Assembly: GCF_000219625.1 (NCBI RefSeq)
Contig: NC_018218.1
Location: 4,402,001 to 4,466,000 of the forward strand
DNA from: Zymoseptoria tritici IPO323
Taxonomy: Eukaryota > Ascomycota > Dothideomycetes > Mycosphaerellales > Mycosphaerellaceae
Direction: 5' to 3'
DNA length: 64,000 bases
Shown here piece after piece: positions 55,495 to 64,000 of the stretch. Position numbers and translations under genes: made by a program. A model generated the notes under the pieces. That model saw only the letters and a list, made by a program, of their open reading frames with translations, was not told the DNA's origin and searched no databases. How positions within the stretch are numbered: the first letter of the stretch is position 1; each line of letters begins with the position of its first letter.

Positions 55495-58272
55495 ATGGGT
55501 CGGGCGGAGGAGATGAGAGAGCGGGAATCGCAGCCTTTGACAACTTCAGGCGAACCAACAATACCACCCGAGGAGCGGAATGGAAGACCTTCCATGTCCA
55601 GTGCTTCAACCACTTCGTTAATCCTCGAGCACGCTTCCGGTCATTCCGCCACCGAAGCTAAGGAGGCACTCTACACGGACAGTCTCAGCAGAGAAGAGCT
55701 CGAGTTGGAGGACCAAGCAATATGGCAGCGATCGACGAAACCAGCGGATAAAAAGGCGCGGCGAATACTATACATCCTCATTGCGATTGGTGCTGTGGGC
55801 TGGGTCGCAGCGTTGTTTCTATTCTTGGGTCAGGACAGACATATACCTCATGCATCACGACCGCATGACCCTCTTGCGACATCCACGAGTGGGAACGGGA
55901 AGAAGGTTACCCTCGAACAAGTACAGGAAGGGGCATGGAGGTCGACACAACATGCGATCAGCTGGATAGCAGGTCCCAACGGCGAGGATGGCTTATTACT
56001 TGAGAGAGGAGGAAGCGGCGGCCGCGACTACCTCGTGGTGGAAGACGTGCGATACCGAGGCGAAGATGTTGCGACACAAAAGCAGCACAGCACAACCCTC
56101 ATGAAGAAGGGCAGTTTTGAGGTGGGAGGTGGAAGGGACGTCTACGTGGAGGATGCCACGCCAAGTGCAGATCACAAGCATGTGCTGGTGGGAAGTGATA
56201 AGCAGAGCAATTGGCGACACAGCAGTACTGGGACGTACTGGATTTTCAATGTCGAGACGCAGAGTGGCGAGGCACTCGATCCGGCCAAGATAGATGGTAG
56301 GATTCAACTGGCGTCGTGGAGTCCGAAAGGCAATGCTGTGGTGTTTACCAGGGACAACAACATGTTCATACGCCATCTGGACTCTGATGTTGTCAATGCG
56401 ATCACGACGGATGGTGGACCGGATCTCTTCTACGGCATCCCTGACTGGGTCTACGAGGAAGAAGTGCTTGCGACTGGAGGTGCTACTTGGTGGAGTGGTG
56501 ATGGAAAATATGTTGCTTTCTTCAAGACGGATGAGTCCAAGGTCCCGACGTTTCCCGTGCAGTACTTCTTCAGCCGACCGAGTGGTAAGGAACCGAAGCC
56601 TGGCGAAGAGAATTATCCCGAGGTCCGCGAGATCAAGTATCCCAAAGCTGGTGCGCCAATGTCTGTTGTTGAGCTGCTGTTCTATGACGTTGAAAAAGGT
56701 CAAGTTTTCAGCGTTCCGATCGAGAACGATTTTGACGCCGAGGACCGCCTGATTACAGAAGTCATATGGGCAGGCGAGACGGGAAAGGTTATCATTCGAT
56801 CGACCAACAGGGAGAGTGATATCTTGAAGACGATACTGGTCGACGCGAAAGCACGAACTGGCAAGACGGTTCGTGAACGCGATGTGCAAGAGTTGGACGG
56901 TGGATGGTTTGAGGTCTCGCATACGACTCGATTCGTTCCTGCGGATCCGGACAACGGCCGACCGCATGATGGATATGTCGATACCGTCATCGACGAGAAT
57001 TTTGACCATCTGGCTTATTTCACACCTCTGGACAATCCAGAACCGCAGATGCTCACCTCGGGAGACTGGGAAGTGGTCAACGCCCCTTCAAGCATCGATC
57101 TCGAACACAATCTGGTCTACTTCATTGCCACGAAGCATGGCAGCACTCAGCGGCATCTATACACTACTGAGCTTCTCAAAGGCCCCGAGAGTGTCAAAGC
57201 CATCACCGATACCAGCGAGATTGGATATCATCGCACATCTTTCTCCGCCGAGAGCAAATTCATGCTCCTCACTTATGAAGGTCCGGGAATCCCGTGGCAA
57301 AAAGTGCAGTCTACGCCTAGCAACAAAGCCGAAGATCTGGACATTACCATTGAGAAGAACAAACGTCTCAAAGAGCTTGCTCAGAAGACCGAGCTTCCCA
57401 TCGAGATCTACTCTACGATCAATGTCGACGGGTTTGACCTGAATGTGGTCGAGAGAAGACCACCACACTTTGATCCGAAGAAGAAGTATCCTGTACTGTT
57501 CTACCTTTACAATGGTCCAGGATTCCAATTGGTCGACCGCACATTCGAGGTTGACTTCCAATCATACGTTGCGAGCAGCTTGGGCTACATTGTTGTCTCT
57601 GTCGACGGCCGTGGTACCGGATTTTTGGGCCGTGAGCATCGAACCATCATCCGCGGTAACATCGGCTACTGGGAGGCCAAAGATCAAATCGCAGCCGCGA
57701 AAATGTGGAAAGCGAAACAGTACGTCGACGGCGACCGCATGGCTATTTGGGGATGGAGCTATGGCGGCTTCATGGCCCTGAAAGTGCTTGAGACGGATGC
57801 TGGAGAAACGTTCAAGTACGGCATGGCCGTCGCACCCGTCACGGACTGGCGCTTCTACGACTCCATCTATACAGAGCGATACATGCACATGCCGCAGCAC
57901 AACAAGGAAGGGTACGATAATGCCACGATCTCCAACATGACCGGTCTGTCCAGCAACGTGCGTTTCCTCGTCATGCACGGCGTGAGCGACGACAATGTGC
58001 ACTTCCAGAACACGCTCATGTTATTGGACAAGCTGGACCAGGCGAATGTGCGGAACTACGACGTCCACGTTTTCCCGGACAGTGACCATAGCATCTTCTT
58101 CCACAATGCCAACCAGGTGGTCTACGAGAGTGAGTGGACTGATCCACGCGCTGCGCACACATGCTGACAATGATTGATAGAACTTCGCGACTGGCTCATC
58201 AACGCATTCAATGGAGAATGGATGCGAACCGACGACCCTAAGCCTCATCGGAAGTCGGACATTCTCTCTTGA
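55495..58272 (+). CDS. Dipeptidyl aminopeptidase, DPP IV family (Ste13/Dap2-like)
   Basis: Exons 55495-58129 and 58181-58272 (intron 51 nt) give 908 aa. A cytosolic N terminus of about 95 residues precedes one membrane helix ([22 protein letters not shown]), the type II topology of vacuolar Dap2 and Golgi Ste13. The beta-propeller includes the substrate-anchoring [10 protein letters not shown], equivalent to the double-Glu loop of DPP IV. The C-terminal hydrolase holds Ser in [13 protein letters not shown], Asp in GVSDDNVHF and His in DSDHSIFF. The final exon adds [14 protein letters not shown]. It removes X-Pro or X-Ala dipeptides in the secretory pathway or vacuole; which of the two compartments is not decidable from sequence. 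Confidence 0.95.
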
Positions 58273-59124
58273 CGATTGCTTGCTGTTATCGTGGCGATAG
58301 CGTGCTTATATCTTACACAGCGACGGAATATCAACGTGAAGTTGAAGCAAGTGTGAGCGCTTCTGTTTTCCTTTACAGAAGGTTTGTACAGCCAGATCCT
58401 CTTCTTGTACAGAAAGCGACTCTATGCCTCGGAGAACAGCACGATGGCACAGAGCATTATGGTCGTGCTAACGAACAGATTTGTCGTTCGAGTTCGGCTT
58501 CGGCTTGACATTGCAAGAGCAGTCCAATCGGCACCTCAGTCACGCCTTGCTCTTGCCTCTTTGTACACACCTAGTCTGCGCGATTGTTTCGACAGACATG
58601 TGGACGATGAGGAGCATGTTGCCATGAACACATCGACAATGTCCGCCCAAATCGAGGATCAAGGTGTGCAATGGCGACAAGCGTTCAACATGAAGACCCC
58701 AACAACAAACTGGCATCCAGCACATATTTCAATACGCCAGCTCAGATACAACTACGGCAGCGTCGATGCACAGCGCTGCCGCCAATAGCGTTGAGCAGCA
58801 ATCTGGGAAGCAGCCATTTCGATCTACACTCAGTTCAACAAGACCAGTGAACCCATACACTCAAGTCTACGTTCTCAATTACCTTGCCCTCCCGCTGACC
58901 AGCTATCGTCGCCGCCTCGCGCTCAAGACTCCGTATCGCCGGCGCCTTGGCTTGTTTCTCCACCGGCTTCTACATGCCTCCACCCCAGCCTGGCCCATTC
59001 ACCCGCCTACTAGGGCTCTATCGCCCTTCACGAGTGCCATACCGGACGATGCAGAAGGCTTGCAGTTTGTGACGTCATATTTGCTGGAGCTTTATATACG
59101 CATGCACTTTAGTTTTGAGCCATC
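58273..59124. other. Intergenic between the peptidase gene and tRNA-Arg
   Basis: No supported protein gene; short frames only. Immediately upstream of the tRNA are TTTATATAC and AT-rich bases (about 59090-59110). Confidence 0.4.
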
Positions 59125-59249
59125 GGCCGGCTGGCTCAATGGTAGAGTGCTTGACTACGAATCAAGAGGCTGCAGGGTAAGCATTCAACCTATACTTCCT
59201 TCCATGATCAACAACTAATTCTCCCTCAGTTCGAGCCCTGCGTCGGTCA
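59125..59249 (+). tRNA. tRNA-Arg(ACG) interrupted by an mRNA-type intron in the T arm
   Basis: Acceptor GGCCGGC (59125-59131) pairs with GTCGGTC (59242-59248; two G-T). The D arm is GCTC/GAGT, the anticodon stem CTTGA/TCAAG is perfect, and the loop CTACGAA has anticodon ACG at 59157-59159. The T-stem 5' half GCAGG is at 59172-59176. A 53-nt segment (59177-59229) follows, then T-loop TTCGAGC, CCTGC, the acceptor strand and discriminator A. Without the segment the tRNA is 72 nt and perfectly folded. No intron is present at 37/38. A T9 run (59251-59259) follows directly, a strong RNA polymerase III terminator. The insertion splits the B box between GG and TTCGAGCCC, but the insert's final AG rebuilds an AGTTCGAGCCC near-consensus. 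Confidence 0.85.
59177..59229 (+). other. mRNA-type intron inside the tRNA-Arg gene (putative)
   Basis: 53 nt: GTAAGC donor, a pyrimidine-rich body, ACTAAT branch-like site 14-19 nt before the end, then CTCAG. Precise removal restores the T arm. An uninterrupted copy of the joined sequence occurs at 59917-59941. Confidence 0.75.
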
Positions 59250-59383
59250 ATTTTTTTTTCGAGCGGTCCAGGGCCATTTTGCATTGATCACCTTTTTTCT
59301 TTTCCGAGTGCAGCAAATCGCCTACGGCTGCATTGGTCACATTTGTTTCTTGTTCGAGTGTAGTAAAGCACTGCGTTGATCAA
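59230..59383 (+). repeat. Four degenerate tandem copies of the tRNA-Arg 3' end
   Basis: The functional end TTCGAG...TGCGTCGGTCA plus T-run is followed by three decayed repeats with TGCATTGATCA (59280-59290), TGCATTGGTCA (59329-59339) and TGCGTTGATCA (59372-59382). Each is preceded by a TCGAG-like motif, and the first two also by T-rich stretches. Spacing is 41-49 bp. Confidence 0.6.
59251..59259 (+). terminator. RNA polymerase III terminator of tRNA-Arg
   Basis: Nine T residues starting two bases after the discriminator base. Confidence 0.85.
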
Positions 59384-60680
59384 TTCTTCGCTATCGCGCT
59401 GGTCGTGGGTCGAACTGCCTGGATGTGGTGGGCAGCGTCACATGATCTAGGCTACTCCCGCAGCCACTCCCACTTCGCTGCACTTCGTCCTCATCAACAC
59501 GCCGTGACTTCCACCCTACAAACGCGCCATCCACCACGCCCATCGATTTCCATTACTGCGCTTGCACATACACCATTACGCCACATTTGTCGTCTCTCAC
59601 GATCATCACATCCCCACCTGCACAATTCATCCGTCGCTACAACCCACACCTACATCCACCCTAAGATGGTTACCATCACGACTGCATCGGCTCAAGGTGA
59701 CTACGACAACGACGCAAGAACATAACGCGGACGCTGGGTGCGATGTTGATGTGGCGTCGGTCAGATGCCGATGCTAGGAAGGTAGTGACGGTAACGGTAA
59801 CGGTAACGGTGAGGTCCAATGGCAGACAACGCGAGAGGTGATGTGATTAAGCCACACCCTTGACAATGACGTCCAGCGTTCGGCTGCGACCGAACGCAAA
59901 GTTGTTTGAATAGACGGCAGGTTCGAGCCCTGCGTCGGTCACAAAATTATTTTTGCCGTTCTGAGGCCGTGGAGGACGTCTTTTTAATCCTCCATTTCGA
60001 TTAGGAAGGTGCGGAGTGGATGAGTTTGATTTTTGCTTGTATGCCAAGCACTGATCGACAGCCTCTGTCGTGAGGTCAAGAAGACGAGCGGCTTCGAGCT
60101 GTGACTATCGGTACATCTTCGATCTCAAGATTGAGCAGTATTATCTTCAAAACGGACTTTTGGGCTGTCACCAAGCCGGACAAAGGATGACCTACTTGGA
60201 GAACGCCAACCTGTATTTCGAACAGTAGTGCATACGTGCGAAAGCCCGGACATTGACTCTACTACTGCACTGCCGTTGGGAGCCTTCTAACTAACAATAT
60301 GTTTGGAGTGGCCAGATGTGGAAGGTGCGTGGTGAATGAATCTCAAATGCCAAGAAATTCCTGGTTATCGTCGACAACTATTCGCAGCACGCTTTGTGCA
60401 TCTGGATGCAGAGACATACTTGAGGCTCGATGATACGCCTGGAATGCTTTCGAAGACTTGTGTTCGACTTTTCCGGACCAGTCCAATTTGAGACGTGCAG
60501 CACAGGTTCGAGCCCTCCGAAATTTTCGAAATTTCGTTTCTCCAAATTTGTGATTGACAGTGGTTCCAAGGTGCTGTAGCAGTCTTCCGCCATGATGGCC
60601 ATCGAACCTCGTTCTTGCAGAGTAGAGACACATTTGATAATGATCCTCATCGCTCGTATCCGCTTTACTAGTTCTCTCTT
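59384..60680. other. Gene-poor region with tRNA debris
   Basis: Apart from the tRNA fragment at 59917, a B-box-like AGGTTCGAGCCCT occurs at about 60504 without a foldable tRNA. A short GGTAAC tandem lies at about 59789-59811. Overlapping minus-strand frames at 60343-60687 look spurious. Confidence 0.4.
59917..59941 (+). pseudogene. tRNA-Arg 3'-end copy without the intron
   Basis: GCAGG followed directly by TTCGAGCCCTGCGTCGGTCA: 24 identical bases to the spliced form of the interrupted tRNA-Arg. It is followed by a weak T-rich tail. The upstream part is not a full tRNA, though a perfect 8-bp hairpin (GCGTTCGG/CCGAACGC) sits at about 59874-59897. Probably a degenerate tRNA copy. Confidence 0.65.
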
Positions 60681-61929
60681 TCACCAATCCCTTGCCAATC
60701 GCTCCTTCACACCATCAACCTTCCACACACCACCCTTGCCCACAATCCATAGCACGTGATCCTCGAATGCGACATTGACCGGAGCAAACGCTCCGCCACC
60801 GACCCTCACTCTCCCAATGACAGTTCCATCAACAGGTTCAATAACGTCTAGCCCATCTCCACTCGCCGCCCAGACATATCCGTTCCTCGACACCCTGACA
60901 CCATCATAGTACCTCGAAATCGGGTTTGAGAACAGCACCTGATCGTGCAGCTGAGGTCTACCGCCGCGGGTGTCGAACGACCACAGAGCCCGCGACTCGG
61001 TGGGATCAAGAACCTTGGGCCGCCCGCTGGAAATGTCTGTCACGTCGACGTACAGGGTACCGGAGGGACCGTAGGCGATGCCATTGACGTTGCCTTGTGA
61101 TTCGAAGAGCCATTTGGCGGCTCGCGTGGTCATATTGAGGAAGTAGACCGCCGGTGAGGTCGCGGGTGCGAAGTCAGTGAGGGAGTTGCTCTGGAAGAGA
61201 AACGTCAGTATGGTAATTGTAGCCAGGAATGAGTTGACGTACCCATGCGGAGGAAGAGTCCGTCATCCAGATGTTGCCTTGTGGGTCAATGTCGAGATCG
61301 TTAAAACCCCGAAAAGGTTGCTGGTAGAAGTTGTTCAAAATGACTTCCGACTTCCATGTAAGTGGATCGACCTTCACGACTGACGCGTAGGTGCCTCCGC
61401 CACCGTCCGTGGTGATGTACAGAGATCCATTGTACATCTGACACCCATGTGCGTTGATGACCGGAGGATCCGTCGTTATTTGCTTGACTTCGTTCGTCGT
61501 GGCATTGAGAAGGAACTGCCAATCGTGGTTGAAGCCCCAGGACGCAAAGTAGAGCGAGTTCAGCTCAGGAATGAAACATGATGCTTCGTGGATAGTCGTG
61601 TTCGCTGGGTTCCAGACGTGCTCGACTCTCGCTTCAGACCCAATCAAGTTGAAGAATGATGGGTCGAATGCTACAAAGTCGGTTGTGTTGAGGAAGTCAT
61701 TCGCAGCCCGAAGAGATGAGTCCGTTGCATTTGCTTCCCAGGGAGCCTCCAAAGCTGTTCTTTATCAGCAAGACTACGTACAGTATTGACAATTGCTACA
61801 GATCTCACCGGTCCTATTGAAGTCGCCAATGATAGCAGCAGTCTTCCGAGTGCTATATTGAGCCCAGATCGATTGATCGAAGCCAGCGGGCAGCTGGCCC
61901 AAGTACTGACTAGCCAGTGATAAATCCAT
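60681..61929 (-). CDS. SMP-30/gluconolactonase-like protein
   Basis: Exons 61929-61809, 61754-61243 and 61190-60681 (introns 54 and 52 nt) give 380 aa. The six-bladed propeller signature is clear: VEHVWNPANTTIHEASCF, INAHGCQMYNGSLYITTDGGG, RGFNDLDIDPQGNIWMTDSS, and YYDGVRVSRNGYVWAASGDGLDV. The Asn-Asp pair of FNDLDI and the late YDGV are metal-ligand positions in SMP-30 lactonases. Fungal members hydrolyse sugar lactones or lactone-like compounds; the substrate here is unknown. The start is uncertain: ATG 61929 gives MDLSLASQYLGQLPAGF without a signal peptide, but hydrophobic codons upstream suggest an extra 5' exon encoding one. Confidence 0.82.
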
Positions 61930-62332
61930 GGCTTGCTCGCAAATTGATACAGATCGGGAGGTTGACAGCGTGATCCTGTTATAGCATACAGACAGACCGT
62001 CCAACTCGCATGAAATAACAAGCGACATGCCAAGACGACAAGACCCGATAGAGAGGCCTCGGACGCATTCCGCAATCGGCACTCCCACGGCTCATGGAGC
62101 AGGTGTGCATTGATGCCTGTCCATTCGAGGAGCGTACAGCGCGACGAACAAAGCGATGTGGAGACCTGATACGTTCTACCAAGCGGCTGACGGAAATGGG
62201 CAAGTTGTGGCTGCGACTCAAGGTCCGTCGCATTTGTTCGACTCGAGTAGCCGTGGAGTTGTGACGATGAAGATCAGGCCTCATCCAAGGATGCTCAGCA
62301 GAGTTCAGCAAGTCGTACTCGTCTTCCGATCC
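61930..62332. other. Intergenic between the SMP-30-like and coiled-coil genes
   Basis: About 400 bp on the minus strand, promoter of the SMP-30-like gene. A leucine-rich hydrophobic frame near 61980-62080 could be a missed signal-peptide exon. Confidence 0.4.
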
Positions 62333-63397
62333 TCAAATCTCATCAAACAGCCTCTTCAGGTACGGATCCTCACTCTGACTTGGCATCGGCTTCAGCGCAG
62401 AGACCGAAGCCTTCAATTCATTCCCAAGACGGTCCATAACTTCTACCACTCCATGCACGCGGCTTCCCACTGCGCTGCGGTTCCTCGCGATCACATATGC
62501 GACCACCAGAATCACGATCCCGACCAGCACTCCCCAAATCGCTCCCCAACGTTTCCTTCGATTCGCCGCTTTGACCTTCTCCCGCTTCTCGTAGGCTTCT
62601 ACCCGGTTGCGTGCGGCTTCGAGGCGGTTGTTGAGTTCGGCCGTTTGACTCTTTGACGCTTTGAGCTGTGACACAAGATCGTCGATAAGCTTCTCCTGAG
62701 CATTGAAATTGTCGAAGGACTGAAGCAGGCCGCGAGTGTCGTCCTCTAGCTTGCCTGTACGTTCCTGGAATGTAGCATGCATCTCGCGGCTTTCCTCCGC
62801 GAGTTGCTGGAGGTTAGCGACCGTCGATCGCAGTAGCGAGGCTTTGTCCAGGATTGTGTAATATGTATCGTCCAGCTGTCTTGTACTGCTCATGGCGACC
62901 TCTTCGACATTCTGTAGACTTGCGCGAAGTTCCTTTTCTCGCTTCGCATTGTCATCCTGTGCTTTCTTGACATCACCAGGCTTGACCACCACTCGTTGTG
63001 CTTGCTCCGCCGCTCCATCGTAAGTAGCATTGCGTTGTTGAATTGGCGGAGTTCTTTGCTGATTGCTACTTGCATTTCGACTCGAATCGGGAGTCTTCTT
63101 GTCTCGTCGTAGCAGGGAGTCGAAACTGATCGGTGGTCGCAACTCTATCGCTGACTGAACTGTCTCTCTCGCGCTATGCCGGTAATGGTGGTGGTGATGA
63201 TTCGATGCAGGCTTATTTCTCAGACTCTCTGAGCGTAATCGGCGGGCCAGATGGGATTTCTCGTGCTTGTGCGGCGGCGAAGCTGGAGGGTCTGTTCGTG
63301 ATCGGGTGGGAGACAATTCGGCGGGAGGTAGATTATTCGTCTGGACGCTTGGGAGAATCTTGCGGCTGAGTAGAACGTCTGAGGGATTGTGAGGCAT
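62333..63397 (-). CDS. Coiled-coil protein with C-terminal membrane helix
   Basis: Single exon, 354 aa; not a family I can name. The N-terminal 140 residues are basic and Ser/Pro/His-rich (a five-His run in NHHHHHYRHS). A long coiled coil then runs from about 150 to 275 (TRQLDDTYYTILDKASLLRS, then SREMHATFQERTGKLEDD, then KASKSQTAELNNRLEAARN). A basic patch AANRRKRWG leads into one hydrophobic helix (AIWGVLVGIVILVVAYVIA) and a short tail of about 50 residues. The layout, cytosolic coiled coil plus tail anchor, suggests a tethering or nuclear-envelope/ER role, but this is inference. Complete frame with a plausible start at 63395-63397. Confidence 0.7.
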   Translation of the reverse strand: MPHNPSDVLLSRKILPSVQTNNLPPAELSPTRSRTDPPASPPHKHEKSHLARRLRSESLRNKPASNHHHHHYRHSARETVQSAIELRPPISFDSLLRRDKKTPDSSRNASSNQQRTPPIQQRNATYDGAAEQAQRVVVKPGDVKKAQDDNAKREKELRASLQNVEEVAMSSTRQLDDTYYTILDKASLLRSTVANLQQLAEESREMHATFQERTGKLEDDTRGLLQSFDNFNAQEKLIDDLVSQLKASKSQTAELNNRLEAARNRVEAYEKREKVKAANRRKRWGAIWGVLVGIVILVVAYVIARNRSAVGSRVHGVVEVMDRLGNELKASVSALKPMPSQSEDPYLKRLFDEI

Positions 63398-64000
63398 GTT
63401 CGGTCACAGCATTGCAGGCCAGCTGCTTTACTGGACGTGTTCTGCCTTCTACATCCACGCGGAGGTTGAGTCGCAGTTGCATATGGACGTGATGCAGCAT
63501 AGGTATGAAGCTCGAGCACTGTGCGGCCTCAGGCACACCTCAGACGAAGACCATGGGGATGGGCCTTCCGTTACACTCTCACCCAAGACAAGTTGAATAC
63601 CGCCGACTTACGCAGCACGTGGCATACTGCCGTGACCAACTCCCAAAAAGGTACTCTATCTCCGATACAGTCATCATTAGAGGTTGCACACGTTTCTTCA
63701 GCCACGATAATCAGTCTGCAAGGGCCCGACGGGAGCTCTGCGCCTTCGGGATCGCCGAAGGAATGCCTCAACGGGAACGGCATAAGGCGTTGGATGCTTA
63801 CAATCATCGGCGATCGATGTCAGACGAAGCCCATGATCCTGCCATGGACAGCCCATGCGCGAAAAGGCATGCATCAGAGACAGAGATGGTATGCTCTGTT
63901 GACACTTGAAGGTAAGGTAGGGTAGGAGATACGATGTTCGATTATGCCATTCATTCTCCATTCCGACGTTATTCCAACAACGTTCCGATGAAGTTTCTTC
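63398..64000. other. Right-edge region, no gene supported
   Basis: Several overlapping frames of about 130 codons on both strands with no motif; promoter of the coiled-coil gene and sequence continuing beyond the window. Confidence 0.4.

Noticed and set aside
59847..60047. Minus-strand 66-codon frame with DAGLEPA
   Set aside because: This peptide is the reverse translation of a tRNA T arm, a common annotation artefact.
60490..60530. Possible third tRNA (AGGTTCGAGCCCT)
   Set aside because: T-stem pairs only partly and no acceptor, D or anticodon arm could be found.
60343..60687. Three overlapping minus-strand frames near the SMP-30-like gene
   Set aside because: Open in several frames at once, which indicates composition, and a tRNA-like T-loop word lies inside.
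63505..63925. Two overlapping 134-codon plus-strand frames at the right edge
   Set aside because: Overlapping in different frames, no motifs, no introns linking to further sequence.

Overview
The window reads as nuclear DNA of a filamentous ascomycete, most likely a dothideomycete (this placement is inference). Genes are dense, on both strands, and carry short GT-AG introns of about 52-63 nt with CTAAC/CTGAC-like branch sites. Two transposon relics are saturated with TpA and TAG, as expected of repeat-induced point mutation (RIP). The gene content is typical of such fungi: SKN1/KRE6 glucan synthesis protein, rhodopsin-domain membrane protein, ferric reductase, BYS1-type secreted protein, xanthine dehydrogenase, small secreted Cys-rich protein.

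Layout. 0-9 kb: 3' part of a UBE2S-like E2 ubiquitin-conjugating gene, a damaged rhodopsin-domain (PTH11-like) gene, then VPS37 (ESCRT-I) and a TMF/SGM1-type Golgi coiled-coil gene diverging from one promoter. 9-14.5 kb: an interrupted tRNA-Ser, a class 1A dihydroorotate dehydrogenase, a five-exon NIT2 amidase and a MITE-like repeat. 15-22.5 kb: ferric reductase, bHLH factor, SUZ-domain protein. 22.5-24.7 kb: a complete RIP-mutated pogo/Fot1 element with TIRs and a TA duplication. 26-30 kb: secreted alpha/beta hydrolase, SDR dehydrogenase, BLOC-1 subunit 1. 30-38 kb: xanthine dehydrogenase and RGP1. 38.7-46.1 kb: SKN1/KRE6 with a 4-nt microexon, DPH1, LSM2, BYS1-like protein. 46.3-49.4 kb: a secreted PEBP gene whose first intron contains a whole RIP-mutated Tc1/mariner-type element. 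50-58.3 kb: small Cys-rich secreted protein, a large methyltransferase, ribulose-phosphate 3-epimerase, dipeptidyl aminopeptidase. 59-64 kb: an interrupted tRNA-Arg with decayed tRNA-derived copies around it, an SMP-30-like protein and a coiled-coil membrane protein.

The most unusual signal is two tRNA genes interrupted outside the normal 37/38 site by what look like mRNA-type introns. The tRNA-Arg(ACG) gene has a 53-nt GTAAGC...CAG insert exactly between T-stem and T-loop, with an uninterrupted copy of the same T-arm and acceptor strand 0.7 kb away. The tRNA-Ser(AGA) gene has a normal 25-nt tRNA intron and a second, 52-nt GTGAGT...CTAAC...AG insert between the variable arm and T-stem. Both inserts match the size and signals of the protein-gene introns here. 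Gene models were joined by hand from splice signals; every multi-exon model given as intact adds up to a whole number of codons.
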